A program made the position numbers and the translations under genes. 64,000 nucleotides of DNA. Source: Rhodanobacter sp. Soil772. GTDB lineage: Bacteria > Pseudomonadota > Gammaproteobacteria > Xanthomonadales > Rhodanobacteraceae. The stretch lies in NCBI RefSeq assembly GCF_001428385.1, contig NZ_LMSK01000002.1, positions 464,704 through 528,703 of the forward strand, given 5' to 3'. Numbering within the stretch: the first letter of the stretch is position 1; every line of letters begins with the position of its first letter. Positions 45,048-55,102 of the stretch are shown one piece after another. A model generated the notes under the pieces. That model had not been told where the DNA came from, made no database searches, and saw only the letters and a program-made list of their open reading frames with translations.

Positions 45048-45550
45048 CCATTTCGATGTACCAGGTCGCCGTTCCCGTTTTCGTCCGCGCACTGGGCAAC
45101 CTCGCCCACGTGCTGAAGAAGGGCGAGGAACATGCAAAGTCGAAGAGCGTCAGCGACGAAGTGCTGCTGCAGACCCGGTTGATCCCCGACATGCTGCCGC
45201 TGATCAAGCAGATCCAGATCGCCTGCGACATGGCCACCCGCGGCACCGCCCGCCTTGCCGGCGTGGAACCCAGGAGCTTCGAGGACAACGAGACCACGCT
45301 GGAGCAGGCCTACAGCCGCATCGAACGCTCGATCGAGTACATCAAGAGCTTCAAGCCGGAACAGATCGACGGCAGCGAGACCCGCGCGATCCACCTGAAG
45401 ATGCGCAACGGCGAGATGAATTTCGAAGGCCAGGCCTACCTGCTGCACTTCACCCTGCCGAACCTGTTCTTCCACTGCACCACCGCCTACGACATCCTGC
45501 GCGAGGCCGGCACCGACATCGGCAAGACCGACTTCATCGGCAACGCCTGA
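45044..45550 (+). CDS. DUF1993 family protein
   Basis: This 168-residue protein matches DUF1993 (MYQVAVPVFVRALGNLAHVLKKGE, LIPDMLPLIKQIQIACD, LPNLFFHCTTAYDILRE), a helical-bundle family related to the DinB-like fold. Function unknown. It is soluble with no export signal. It overlaps the MFS stop by ATGA, so it is translationally coupled to the transporter. A GC-rich imperfect hairpin follows. Confidence 0.83.
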   Translation: MTISMYQVAVPVFVRALGNLAHVLKKGEEHAKSKSVSDEVLLQTRLIPDMLPLIKQIQIACDMATRGTARLAGVEPRSFEDNETTLEQAYSRIERSIEYIKSFKPEQIDGSETRAIHLKMRNGEMNFEGQAYLLHFTLPNLFFHCTTAYDILREAGTDIGKTDFIGNA

Positions 45551-45691
45551 ACCGGCATGGCAGGGCGGCCCGGGGAAGGGCTGCCCCGCCAAATGTCCGA
45601 AGTGTGATGTGCACCACATTTCACCACTGGCCCGTGGCCTGGCTCCTGCTTGCATGGAGGTGATTCCTCCACAGCCTCTCGAGCAAACATC

Positions 45692-45913
45692 ATGGAACAG
45701 ATCAAATGCATCATCGTCGGCGGCCCGCAGCATGGACTGGTCCTCCGGCGCCTGTGGGACCAGCGCCGCCCGGCCCAGCTGCGCGTGATCGCCGCCGATG
45801 GCGAGTCGTGCGTTGTCGCCCTCCGCCGGCATGACCAAAGCATGCGCGCGCACTACCTGCTGCTGCATCCACGTGCCACGGGCGAACAGATTCTGACCAT
45901 GCTGGCGGCCTGA
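45692..45913 (+). CDS. Small hypothetical protein
   Basis: This 73-residue basic protein (MEQIKCIIVGGPQHGLVL start) has no domain I recognise. It begins with a strand-like stretch. GAG lies 11 nt before the ATG. A short hairpin (TGACC/GGTCA at 45916-45930) follows its stop, and a second (GCCCC/GGGGC at 45958-45971) lies before the flavoprotein gene. The short length and clean boundaries suggest a real small gene; this is moderate support only. Confidence 0.55.
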   Translation: MEQIKCIIVGGPQHGLVLRRLWDQRRPAQLRVIAADGESCVVALRRHDQSMRAHYLLLHPRATGEQILTMLAA

Positions 45914-46081
45914 ACTGACCTTTCGGGTCACTTTGAAGGTTCACCGCACGAGCAATCGCCCCTATCGGGGCAGGACAGGATGTCGCAGGCCCTGGCGCGC
46001 TTGTCGGACACGCACCATCGCGTCGACAATGGCCGACCGGGCCCACGCCCGCCCTTAGTCGACCGACCGTTCCGGGCCCCC

Positions 46082-47743
46082 ATGCTGCGACTGACCGACC
46101 TCAAGCTGCCGCTCGATCACGGCGAGGCCGCACTCACCACCGCGATCATCAGGCGGCTGGATATCGAAGCCGCCGCGCTCACCGGCTACACCATCGCCCG
46201 CCGCGGCTACGACGCACGCAAGCGCGGCGCGATCGTGCTGATCTACGCGCTGGACATCGATACCCCGCGCGAAGCCGAACTGCTGCAGCGCTTCGCCGCC
46301 GATCCGCACGTGCAACCCACGCCGGACACCGACTACCACTTCGTGGCCAAGGCGCCGGCATCGTTGCCGCACCGGCCGCTGGTGGTCGGCTTCGGCCCGT
46401 GCGGGCTGTTCGCCGGGCTGATCCTGGCGCAGATGGGCTTCCGCCCGATCATCCTCGACCGTGGCAAGGAAGTGCGCGAGCGCACGAAAGACACCTGGGA
46501 CCTGTGGCGCAAACGCCAGCTGCATCCCGAGTCGAACGTGCAGTTCGGCGAGGGCGGCGCCGGCACGTTTTCCGACGGCAAGCTGCACAGCCAGATCCGC
46601 GACCCGCTGCATCACGGCCGCAAGGTGCTGACCGAGTTCGTCAAGGCCGGCGCGCCGGAGGAAATCCTCTACGTCAGCAAGCCGCACATCGGCACGTTCC
46701 GGCTGGTGACGATGGTGGAGAACATGCGCGCCACGATCGAATCGCTGGGCGGCGAGATCCGCTTCAGCCAGCGCGTCGACGACCTGTTGCTGGAACCGTG
46801 CGCGGATGGCCGGCAGCAGATCCGCGGTGTCACCCTGGCCAGCGGCGAACAGCTGCGTGCCGATCACGTGGTGCTCGCGCTCGGCCACAGCGCGCGCGAC
46901 ACCTTCGAGATGCTGCACGCGCGCGGCGTGTACCTGGAGGCCAAGCCGTTCTCGATCGGCTTCCGCATCGAACATCCGCAGTCGGTGATCGACCGCGCCC
47001 GCTTCGGCCCGCAGGCTGGCCACCCGGTTCTCGGCGCGGCCGACTACAAGCTGGTGCATCACGGCAAAGGAAATCAGGGTGGACGCGGGCGCTCGGTGTA
47101 CAGCTTCTGCATGTGCCCCGGCGGCACCGTGGTCGCCGCCGCCAGCGAGCCCGGCCGCGTGGTCACCAACGGCATGAGCCAGTACTCGCGCAACGAGCGC
47201 AACGCGAACGCGGCGGTGGTGGTCGGCATCGACCCGTCCGACTTCGCGCCCTACGACTCCACATCCGGTGAAAGCGGCGGCAGCCCGCTCGCCGGCATCG
47301 CCCTGCAGCGTGCACTGGAAAGCCACGCCTATGTGCTCGGCGGCGAAAACTACAGCGCCCCGGCGCAACTGGTCGGCGATTTCCTGGCTGGCCGCGCCTC
47401 GCGCGAATTCGGCGACGTGCAGCCTTCCTACAAACCCGGCGTCACGCTGGGCAGCCTCGACAGCACCCTGCCCGATTACGCGATCGCCGCGATCCGCGAG
47501 GCGCTGCCCGCGTTCGAGCGGCAGATCAGGGGCTATGCGATGCACGACGCGATCCTCACCGGCGTCGAGACGCGCACCTCCTCGCCGGTGCGGATTAGGC
47601 GCGACGACAGCCTGCAAAGCCTGAACACCCACGGCCTGTACCCCGCCGGCGAAGGCGCCGGCTACGCCGGCGGCATCCTTTCGGCGGCGGTCGACGGCAT
47701 CAAGATCGCCGAGGCGGTGGCGCTGAGCATCACTGGAAGCTGA
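46082..47743 (+). CDS. FAD-dependent protein, COG2509 type
   Basis: This 553-residue flavoprotein has an N-terminal region (about 1-95) preceding the FAD-binding Rossmann motif VVGFGPCGLFAGL at about 101-113. NVQFGEGGAGTFSDGKLHSQI and a C-terminal GLYPAGEGAGYAGGILSAAVDG are characteristic of the uncharacterised FAD-dependent dehydrogenases of COG2509. It is cytoplasmic. The substrate is unknown. The start MLRLTDLK was chosen because family members begin there; no strong ribosome-binding site precedes it. Confidence 0.85.
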   Translation: MLRLTDLKLPLDHGEAALTTAIIRRLDIEAAALTGYTIARRGYDARKRGAIVLIYALDIDTPREAELLQRFAADPHVQPTPDTDYHFVAKAPASLPHRPLVVGFGPCGLFAGLILAQMGFRPIILDRGKEVRERTKDTWDLWRKRQLHPESNVQFGEGGAGTFSDGKLHSQIRDPLHHGRKVLTEFVKAGAPEEILYVSKPHIGTFRLVTMVENMRATIESLGGEIRFSQRVDDLLLEPCADGRQQIRGVTLASGEQLRADHVVLALGHSARDTFEMLHARGVYLEAKPFSIGFRIEHPQSVIDRARFGPQAGHPVLGAADYKLVHHGKGNQGGRGRSVYSFCMCPGGTVVAAASEPGRVVTNGMSQYSRNERNANAAVVVGIDPSDFAPYDSTSGESGGSPLAGIALQRALESHAYVLGGENYSAPAQLVGDFLAGRASREFGDVQPSYKPGVTLGSLDSTLPDYAIAAIREALPAFERQIRGYAMHDAILTGVETRTSSPVRIRRDDSLQSLNTHGLYPAGEGAGYAGGILSAAVDGIKIAEAVALSITGS

Positions 47744-47835
47744 AACTCCGGCCGGCGATTGATTCGCCGCGGTTGCGGCCATATTTCAATCGGGTCCGCA
47801 GCACCCGTGCTGCCGCTCCTGATGAGGGTATCCCG

Positions 47836-48498
47836 ATGTCCACGCCAGCCATGTCCGCTCCGCTCCACATCGACTTCGTCTCCGACGTTTCCTGTCCATG
47901 GTGCGCGATCGGCCTTGCCTCGCTGCAACAGGCGCTGGCGAAGCTGGACGGCGAAGTCAGCGCGGAGATCCATTTCCAGCCGTTCGAGCTGAATCCGCAG
48001 ATGGCGCCGGAGGGCGAGGATTCCACCGAGCACCTGGTGCGCAAGTACGGCAGCTCGGCCGAGCAGGTCGACGCCAATCGCGAGGCGATCCGCGCGCGCG
48101 GCGCGGCGCTGGGTTTCACCTTCAACATGGACCGGCGCAGCCGCGTCTACAACACCTTCGACGCGCACCGGCTGCTGCACTGGGCCGAGCTGGAAGGCCG
48201 CCACATCGCGCTGAAGCAGGCGCTGCTGCGCGCCTACTTCACCGACGGCGAAGACGTCAGCGCGCACGCCACACTGCTGCGGCTGGCCGCCGAGGCGGGC
48301 CTGGATGTCGCGCGCGCGCGGCAGATCCTGGCCAGCGACGAATACGCGAACGAAGTGCGCGCGCAGGAGCAGTTCTTCCAGAGCCGCGGCATCCACTCGG
48401 TACCGGCAACCATCGTCAACGGCCAGCACCTGATTTCCGGCGGGCAGCCGCCGGAAGCGTTCGAGCAGGCCTTGCGACAGATCGCCGCCACCGCGTAG
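47836..48498 (+). CDS. DsbA-family (FrnE-like) thioredoxin-fold oxidoreductase
   Basis: This 220-residue protein has the thioredoxin-fold active site CPWC at 20-23, the FQPFELNP motif, an all-helical insert and the cis-Pro region SVPATIVNG, matching FrnE/DsbA-like cytosolic isomerases. There is no signal peptide, so it is cytoplasmic, unlike DsbA itself. FrnE homologues are linked to oxidative-stress tolerance. GAGG upstream supports the ATG. It is convergent with the GGDEF-EAL gene. Confidence 0.88.
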   Translation: MSTPAMSAPLHIDFVSDVSCPWCAIGLASLQQALAKLDGEVSAEIHFQPFELNPQMAPEGEDSTEHLVRKYGSSAEQVDANREAIRARGAALGFTFNMDRRSRVYNTFDAHRLLHWAELEGRHIALKQALLRAYFTDGEDVSAHATLLRLAAEAGLDVARARQILASDEYANEVRAQEQFFQSRGIHSVPATIVNGQHLISGGQPPEAFEQALRQIAATA

Positions 48499-48504
48499 GC
48501 CCGC

Positions 48505-51462
48505 TCACGCGTCGATGGCGCGCGGCTCCAGCCAATGCGCGATCGGCGACGGATGGCCGAGCAGGTAGCCCTGGCCCATTTCGCAGCCCATCGCCATCAG
48601 CGCGCCGTGCTGGATCGCGGTCTCGATGCCTTCGGCGATCACCTGGATGTTCAGCGCGCGCGCCAGCGCCAGGATCGCCGCCACCACCGTGGTGCTGGAA
48701 GTGTTGGCGCCCTTGTCCAATTCCTGCACGAAGGCGCGGTCGATCTTCAGGATGCGCAGCGGCAGCGAGTGCAGGTAGCTGAGCGAGGAGTAGCCGGTGC
48801 CAAAATCGTCCAGCGCCGCGCCCACGCCGATCGTGCGCAGGCGCTCCAGCGTGGCGCGCACGCGCTCGGGATTGTCCAGCAGTGCGCCTTCGGTAACCTC
48901 GACCACCAGCCGCGACGGCGGCAGGCCGGTGCGCTCCAGCAGCTGGATCAGGCGCCGGTCGAAATCCGCATGGCGCAGGTGCAGCGCCGAGACGTTCACC
49001 GTCATGAAGGTGTCGTCGCCGCCGTGCCGCAGCAGCAGCCGGCAGCTGAGTTCGAACATGCGCCAGTCGATCGACTCGATCAGCCCGCTGTCCTCGGCGA
49101 TCTTCAGGAAATCGCCGGGCCGCAGCACGCCGCGCTGCGGATGGTGCCAGCGGATCAGCGCCTCGTAACCGAGCACCCGGCCATCGCCGTCGAGTCCGCA
49201 GATCGGCTGGAAATACGGCTCGAACTGATCGTGCAGCAGCGCCTGGCGCAGTTCGCCCTCCAGCGCCAGCACGTCGACCACGTTCTTCGCCAGCGTCTCG
49301 TCGAACAGCTCGAAGCGCTTGCGTCCCAGTTCCTTGGCCCGGTACAGCGCGATGTCGGCGTCGCGCAGCACTTCGTCGGCCGCCGTGTAGTGATCGTCGC
49401 CGATCGCGATGCCCACGCTGGCGGTCACCTGCAGTTCCTTGCCGGCGACCAGCATCGGCACACCCAGCGCATCCAGCACGCGCTGCGCCACGGCGGTGGC
49501 GGCCGGCGGCAGATCCTCCTGTTCCAGCAGGATGGCGAACTCGTCGCCGGACAAGCGCGCCACCAGGTCGGGATGGCGCACGCAACCGGCCAGACGCGTC
49601 GCCACCTCCTTCAGCACCTCATCGCCGGCCAGGTGGCCGAGGCTGTCGTTGATGATCTTGAAGCGGTCCACGTCCAGGTACAGCAGCGCGCAACGCTGCT
49701 GCGGCTCGCGTCGAATGGTGGCCAGCACGCGGTCGATGCGATCGCGCAAGTAGCTGCGGTTCGGCAGGCCGGTCAGCGAGTCGTGCATGACCTGGTGGCG
49801 CAGCTGGTCCTGCATGCGTTCGCGCTCGATGATTTCCTTGCGCAACGCCAGCGTGCGTTCTTCCACCCGGTGTTCGAGCTGCTCGTAGGCGCGCTTCAAG
49901 GATTCGGCGGAGCGGCGCCGGGTCAGGCTGTTGGCGATCTGCGAGGCGACGAAGCTGAGCAGTTCCTGGTCGGCCGGGCCGTACACCACGTCGGGCCGGT
50001 AGCTCTGCACGGTGACCAGGCCGATCACCTCGTCGGCCACGATCAGCGGCACGCCCAGCCAGCACATCGCCGGCGAGCCCATCCGCCCCGGCGCGATCTC
50101 GCCCCGCCGGTCGAGTTCCTCGATGTCGGCATTGTCGACACGCAGCGCCCGGCCCAGGCGCAGCACGTACTCGCTCAGGCCGCGCCCCAATGGCCGCTCG
50201 GCCGGCGGCGCCAGCACCGCGTCCACCGAGTAGGGAAAGGTCAGCCGAAGGCGATCGTCGGAAAGCAGCGCGATGAAGAAGTTCTCCGCATTCAGCAGCT
50301 CGCCGACCGCCGCGTGCACGCGTCGGTAGAACGCGTCCTGGTCGATGTCCGCCGTGGCCAGTTCGGCGATCTGGAACAGCGCGGCCTGCAGGTGCTCGGC
50401 GCGCTGGCGTTCCACGATCTCCAGCTGCAGGCCCCGGTTTGCTTCGGCCAGCTGCTGGGTGCGCAACTGCACCCGGTGCTCCAGGTCCTCCTTGCCCTGC
50501 TTGCGCTCCAGCGCGGTAAGGATGTGGCTGCCGACGAATTCCAGCAGGGCCAGATCCTCGTCGCTGAAGCCGACGTCCGGCCGGTAGCTCTGCACCACCA
50601 GCGCGCCACACGGCTGGGCGTCGCGCAGCATCGGCACGCCCAGCCAGTCGTAGCTGTCCGGGCCGATCAGCGTCACCGGCCCGGTCACCTGCTTGCGCAG
50701 TTCCTCGGCATCGCCCATGCGTGCATTGCCGTCGCTGATCACATACCAGGTCAGCGAGTGCTGGATCGCGCTCAACGGCAGGTCATGGCCAATCTCGAAC
50801 GGGGGCGGCGATTCGACATCGACGAAATACAGGAAGCGGATCGTGTCCTGTTCGGCGTTGTGCAGCACGATGAAGAAGTTTTCCGCGTACATCAGCGTGC
50901 TGACGATCGCGTGGATGCCGCGCAGCATCGCGGGCATGTCGCGCTCGGAACCGGCCAGGTCGGAAATCGCGAACAAGGCACGCTGCAGGTTTTCCGAACG
51001 TTCGAGTTGCTCGTGCGAATCCTGCAGCTCGGCCCATTCCAGCGCCCGCCGCAGGTGCTGGCCGGCCAACTGCAGCGGTGCTTCCAGTTCCTCGAAAAAG
51101 CCGGCATCGGCGGAAGCGGACTGCAATTGCAGCAGCAGCAACGCCGGCTCGGGCTGCTCGCACAGGCGGATCGCGACGCCTTGCCGATCCGCACGCCAGT
51201 GCGGACCGGCCGCGCGGCCGGCGTCGAGCAGCCACGCCTCGTCCGTCGCCATCGGCAGGTTTGGCGGCACGCAGCGCCGGGTCGCGCGGTCGTCCAGTCC
51301 CCACATCACGCAAGCCGCGCTGCAGCCCGGCCGGGCCCGGGCCAGTGCGGCGATCGCCTCGGCCATCTCATCCGGCGTGTGCGCGACGATCAGCCGGGCC
51401 AGCCAGCTCAGCTGCAACGAACCGTCGCGCAGCGTCGACTCAACAGCGTCCGCATGCTTCAT
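48505..51462 (-). CDS. GAF-domain GGDEF/EAL cyclic-di-GMP signalling protein
   Basis: This 985-residue cytoplasmic protein has an N-terminal sensory region with at least two GAF-like domains (about 165-305 and 355-490, each ending in an SYRPDV stretch). A coiled linker, a GGDEF domain with SGDEF at about 639-643 and an EAL domain starting at EALIRW (about 764) follow. The EAL catalytic set is intact (EVTEG, DDFGTGYSS, KIDRAF, AEGIET), so phosphodiesterase activity is likely. The SGDEF variant may be active as a cyclase or serve only to bind GTP. GGGGA precedes the start. It is divergent from dinG. Confidence 0.92.
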   Translation of the reverse strand: MKHADAVESTLRDGSLQLSWLARLIVAHTPDEMAEAIAALARARPGCSAACVMWGLDDRATRRCVPPNLPMATDEAWLLDAGRAAGPHWRADRQGVAIRLCEQPEPALLLLQLQSASADAGFFEELEAPLQLAGQHLRRALEWAELQDSHEQLERSENLQRALFAISDLAGSERDMPAMLRGIHAIVSTLMYAENFFIVLHNAEQDTIRFLYFVDVESPPPFEIGHDLPLSAIQHSLTWYVISDGNARMGDAEELRKQVTGPVTLIGPDSYDWLGVPMLRDAQPCGALVVQSYRPDVGFSDEDLALLEFVGSHILTALERKQGKEDLEHRVQLRTQQLAEANRGLQLEIVERQRAEHLQAALFQIAELATADIDQDAFYRRVHAAVGELLNAENFFIALLSDDRLRLTFPYSVDAVLAPPAERPLGRGLSEYVLRLGRALRVDNADIEELDRRGEIAPGRMGSPAMCWLGVPLIVADEVIGLVTVQSYRPDVVYGPADQELLSFVASQIANSLTRRRSAESLKRAYEQLEHRVEERTLALRKEIIERERMQDQLRHQVMHDSLTGLPNRSYLRDRIDRVLATIRREPQQRCALLYLDVDRFKIINDSLGHLAGDEVLKEVATRLAGCVRHPDLVARLSGDEFAILLEQEDLPPAATAVAQRVLDALGVPMLVAGKELQVTASVGIAIGDDHYTAADEVLRDADIALYRAKELGRKRFELFDETLAKNVVDVLALEGELRQALLHDQFEPYFQPICGLDGDGRVLGYEALIRWHHPQRGVLRPGDFLKIAEDSGLIESIDWRMFELSCRLLLRHGGDDTFMTVNVSALHLRHADFDRRLIQLLERTGLPPSRLVVEVTEGALLDNPERVRATLERLRTIGVGAALDDFGTGYSSLSYLHSLPLRILKIDRAFVQELDKGANTSSTTVVAAILALARALNIQVIAEGIETAIQHGALMAMGCEMGQGYLLGHPSPIAHWLEPRAIDA

Positions 51463-51688
51463 CGATCGAGATTCCCCTGCCCGGACCCGCCAACACCGGT
51501 TGGTCAGCATACCCCTGCAAAGCCGCGCAGTGCGCTGGCGCCGGGTTCGCATCAGCCTGCCCGCATGCGACCGGGCGCGCAATACCGATAAACTGCCCCA
51601 TTGCACCCGGTCAGCTGCGTTCTCCACCACCATGCGCCTGGCCGCCCATGCTTCACGCGCCATCCGCCGCACAGGTTTCCGATTCCGC

Positions 51689-53809
51689 ATGCTCGCCGAC
51701 ACCACCAAAGACGCCATCCGCGCCGCCTATGCACGCCTGAAGGATGGCTTGCCCGGCTTCCGCGCGCGCGCCTCGCAGGGGCGGATGATCGCCGAGGTGG
51801 CCAAGGCTTTCGGCCGCAACGGCGGCGTGGCGGTGATCGAGGCGCCCACCGGCACCGGCAAGTCGATGGCCTACCTGATCGCCGGCGTCGCGGTGGCGCG
51901 CTTCCAGAAAAAGAAGCTGCTGATCGCCACCGCCACCGTGGCGTTGCAGGAACAGCTGGTGCGGCGCGACATCCCGCTGTATCTGCAGCTCAACGGCATC
52001 GAGGCGAAGGTGGCGCTGGCCAAGGGCCGCGGCCGCTACCTGTGCCCGCGCAACTTGATGATGGCGGCCAACAGCATCAACGACACCGCGCAGATGGGCC
52101 TGGCCGGTTTCGACGCCGACCTGGTGCTGTGGACCAAGCCGCCGCAGGCGCGCGACAAGCAGGCGCTGGCGAAACTGCGCGTGGCGTTCGACCGCAACGA
52201 GTGGGACGGCGACATGGACAGCGCGCCGGAGCCGGTCAGCGACCTGCTGCGGCCGATGATCACCACCAGCGCCGGCGGCTGCACCGGGCGCAAGTGCGGC
52301 CAGTTCATGATCTGCCCGTTCTTCGCCGCGCGTCGCGCGGTGGACGACGCCGAGATCATCGTGGCGAACCAGGACCTGGTATTGGCCGATCTCACCATGC
52401 CCGGCGAGGGCGAAGGCGGCTCCAATCCGGCATGGGGCGGGGTGATCCTGCCGCGCCCGGACGAGACGCTGTACATCTTCGACGAAGGCCACCACGTATC
52501 AGGCAAGGCGATCGACCGCGGCGCGGCCGAGGTCTACATGACCGCCACCGTGCGCCAGCTGAGCCGGCTCGGCCGGCAGGTGCACGCGGCGTATTCGCTG
52601 ACCGACAAGGAGCGCCTGGGCAAGCTCGGCCTCGACCAGGGCGACGAGAAACTGCAGGAACTGAGCAACACGCTGGAGGAACTGGAAAAGGAAATCCGCC
52701 TCGGCTGGCTGCCCGACCCGGCCGAGACCGAACCGATGTACCGCGGCTCGCTGGGTCAGTTGCCCGAGCCGTGGGTGGAACACGCGCGCGGGCTGAACAT
52801 ACTCACCGGCGAAGTGCAGCGCTGGCTCACTGCGGTGCGCCGCGCGGTGGTCGAGATGACCGATGGCGGGCCGACCCAGGAAGCGCTGTCGCGCGAGCTG
52901 GGCATCGCGCTGGAACGCATCGGCAAGCAGGCCAGTTGCTGGCGCGCGTGGTCCAGCGACGATCCCGACGACGCGCCGCCGCTGGCGCGCTGGGTCACTC
53001 TCGGCGCCGACCAGCAGCTGGTGTGCCATGCGTCGGCCGTGTCCGCCGCCGGCCTGCTGCGCAGCGTGCTGTGGGGCAACGCCAGCGGCGTGCTGATGAC
53101 CTCGGCCACGCTGAGTGCCGGCGGCAACTTCCGCGGCTTCGCCGACGCCGTGGGCCTGCCCGACGACGCGGTGACCCTGAGCCTGCCCTCGCCGTTCGAC
53201 CTTGCTTCACAAGCACGACTCGAAGTGCCGGCGATGCGCACCCTGCCCGACGCGCGCGAAGCGCACGCCGAAGAAATCAGCGAATGGCTGGCGGAAAACC
53301 TCGACTGGGACGCCGGCAACCTGGTGCTGTTCACCTCACGCGTGAAGCTCGACCGCGTACTGCAGAAGCTGCCGATCGCGTACGTGCGCAAGGTGCGCGC
53401 GCAGGGCTCGCTGGGCAAGTCGCAGCTGGTCGCCGAGCACTGCGCCGACATCGAGGCCGGCAAGGGCAGCACGCTGTTCGGCCTGGCCTCGTTCGGCGAG
53501 GGCCTCGACCTGCCCGGCAAGCTGTGCGAGACGGTGGTGATCACCCAGCTGCCGTTCGCGGTGCCCACCGATCCGGTCGGCGCCACCTATGCCGAGTGGC
53601 TGGAATCGCGCGGGCGCAACCCGTTCATCGAGGTCAGCATCCCCGAGGCCACCCGCCTGCTCACCCAGTACTGCGGCCGCCTGATCCGCAACGAGACCGA
53701 CCGCGGCCGCATCGTGCTGCTGGACCGCCGCGTGGTCACCAAGCGCTACGGCAGCGGCATGCTGAAGGCGCTGCCGCCGTTCCAGCGCGTCATCGAGAGG
53801 ACCGCATGA
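51689..53809 (+). CDS. dinG: ATP-dependent DNA helicase DinG
   Basis: This 706-residue XPD-like helicase with a 4Fe-4S cluster unwinds D-loops and R-loops. Walker A APTGTGKS lies at about 52-59. The cluster cysteines are in YLCPR (about 119) and GGCTGRKCGQFMIC (about 196-209). DEGHH is the DEAH box at about 264. The length is near E. coli DinG (716). ATG 51632 is an alternative start that would add 19 residues. Its stop overlaps the next start by ATGA. Confidence 0.94.
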   Translation: MLADTTKDAIRAAYARLKDGLPGFRARASQGRMIAEVAKAFGRNGGVAVIEAPTGTGKSMAYLIAGVAVARFQKKKLLIATATVALQEQLVRRDIPLYLQLNGIEAKVALAKGRGRYLCPRNLMMAANSINDTAQMGLAGFDADLVLWTKPPQARDKQALAKLRVAFDRNEWDGDMDSAPEPVSDLLRPMITTSAGGCTGRKCGQFMICPFFAARRAVDDAEIIVANQDLVLADLTMPGEGEGGSNPAWGGVILPRPDETLYIFDEGHHVSGKAIDRGAAEVYMTATVRQLSRLGRQVHAAYSLTDKERLGKLGLDQGDEKLQELSNTLEELEKEIRLGWLPDPAETEPMYRGSLGQLPEPWVEHARGLNILTGEVQRWLTAVRRAVVEMTDGGPTQEALSRELGIALERIGKQASCWRAWSSDDPDDAPPLARWVTLGADQQLVCHASAVSAAGLLRSVLWGNASGVLMTSATLSAGGNFRGFADAVGLPDDAVTLSLPSPFDLASQARLEVPAMRTLPDAREAHAEEISEWLAENLDWDAGNLVLFTSRVKLDRVLQKLPIAYVRKVRAQGSLGKSQLVAEHCADIEAGKGSTLFGLASFGEGLDLPGKLCETVVITQLPFAVPTDPVGATYAEWLESRGRNPFIEVSIPEATRLLTQYCGRLIRNETDRGRIVLLDRRVVTKRYGSGMLKALPPFQRVIERTA

Positions 53810-54360
53810 TCACCCGCCTGGCCGACTGCCCTTCGCAGCGGTGGAAGAACGGCCTGGGCCGCACCCGCGAAATAGCCGTCCAGCCGTCCGCGGCCGATGG
53901 CGACGGTTTCCTGTGGCGGGTGAGCGTGGCCGAGGTCGACAGCGCCGCGCCGTTCTCCTCTTTCCCCGGCATCGACCGGCAGATCGTGCTGCTCGATGGC
54001 GCCGGCTTCACGATGACGCTCGACGACGGTCGCGTGCACGCGCTGACCACGCCATTCGTACCGTTCGCGTTTCCCGGCGAGGCTCGGGTGGACGTGGCGC
54101 TGGCCGGCGGCTCCACGCGCGATTTCAACCTGATGCTGCGCCGCGGGCACGTCCGCGGCGGCATCGAGGTGTGGCGGGACGCGGGGCCACACCTGACCGA
54201 CGCCGCCACCGTGCTGGTGTATGGCGCCCGCGGCACGATCGACTGTGCCGACGGCACGCTGCATCCTGGCGATGCCTGGCGGCCGTCGCCCGATGCCGCG
54301 GCACTGACCTTGCACCCGGGCGCATTGGCACTGGTCGTGCGGGTCGAAACCGTCACCTGA
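53806..54360 (+). CDS. HutD/Ves family protein
   Basis: This 184-residue cupin-fold protein matches the HutD/Ves family (QRWKNGLGRTREIA near the start, RVSVAEVDSAAPFSSFPGIDRQI). HutD often accompanies histidine utilisation genes, but none is here. Biochemical function is unknown to me. It overlaps dinG by ATGA, so translation is coupled. Confidence 0.87.
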   Translation: MITRLADCPSQRWKNGLGRTREIAVQPSAADGDGFLWRVSVAEVDSAAPFSSFPGIDRQIVLLDGAGFTMTLDDGRVHALTTPFVPFAFPGEARVDVALAGGSTRDFNLMLRRGHVRGGIEVWRDAGPHLTDAATVLVYGARGTIDCADGTLHPGDAWRPSPDAAALTLHPGALALVVRVETVT

Positions 54361-54431
54361 CGAATGTCACTACTGCGCCGCGCTGCAGCCCCTTATATTC
54401 GGCACTCATTGTCGCCACCGGAGCTCCCGTG

Positions 54432-55010
54432 ATGTCCGTGCTGATCCTCGGTCTCGTGCTGTTTCTCGGCGCCCACTCGCTGCGCATCTTCGCCGACGGC
54501 TGGCGCACGCGGCAGATCGCGCGACTGGGCCTGAAGCGCTGGAAGGCAATCTATGCGGTGGTGGCGATCGTCGGCTTCGTGCTGATCTGCTGGGGCTTCG
54601 GCCTGGCGCGGCAGCACCCGGTGCTGCTGTACGTGCCGCCGCTGTGGCTGCGCCATCTCAACGCACTGTTCACCCTGGTCGCCTTCGTGCTGTTCGTCGC
54701 GGCACGGGTGCCGCGCAATGTATTCAAGGCGCGGCTGCACCATCCGCAGGTGCTGGCGGTGAAAGTGTGGGCGTTCGGTCACCTGCTGGCCACCGGCATG
54801 CTGCACGATGTACTGCTGTTCGGTGCGTTCCTGCTGTGGGCGATCGTGTTGTTCGCCGCTTCGCGCCGGCGCGACCGCGCGGCCGGCACGGTCTATCCGG
54901 CCGGCACGCTGCGCGGCAACGTGATGACCGTGGTGCTCGGCGTGGCGGCCTGGGCGGCGTTTGCGCTGTGGCTTCACCTGTGGCTGATCGGCGTCAACCC
55001 GATGGCGTGA
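54432..55010 (+). CDS. NnrU family membrane protein
   Basis: This 192-residue protein with five to six transmembrane helices matches NnrU (LFLGAHSLRIFADGWR at the start, then LRHLNALFTLVAFVLF and VWAFGHLLATG). NnrU was named from denitrifiers, but relatives occur in non-denitrifiers and the function is unresolved. GGAG precedes the ATG. It follows hutD after 71 nt on the same strand. Confidence 0.87.
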   Translation: MSVLILGLVLFLGAHSLRIFADGWRTRQIARLGLKRWKAIYAVVAIVGFVLICWGFGLARQHPVLLYVPPLWLRHLNALFTLVAFVLFVAARVPRNVFKARLHHPQVLAVKVWAFGHLLATGMLHDVLLFGAFLLWAIVLFAASRRRDRAAGTVYPAGTLRGNVMTVVLGVAAWAAFALWLHLWLIGVNPMA

Positions 55011-55102
55011 ACCGAGGCCGCAGGGGTGTCGTGAGTCATCTGCGCACGCGCGCCGATCTGCGCTAGAGTTTGTCTCGCATTCCCACCCGCGAGGACCGAC
55101 GC

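Noticed and set aside
48535-51591. Plus-strand open frame of more than 1,000 codons opposite the GGDEF-EAL gene
   Set aside because: Antisense shadow; the translation is low-complexity Gln/His/Arg-rich and the minus-strand gene has intact catalytic motifs.
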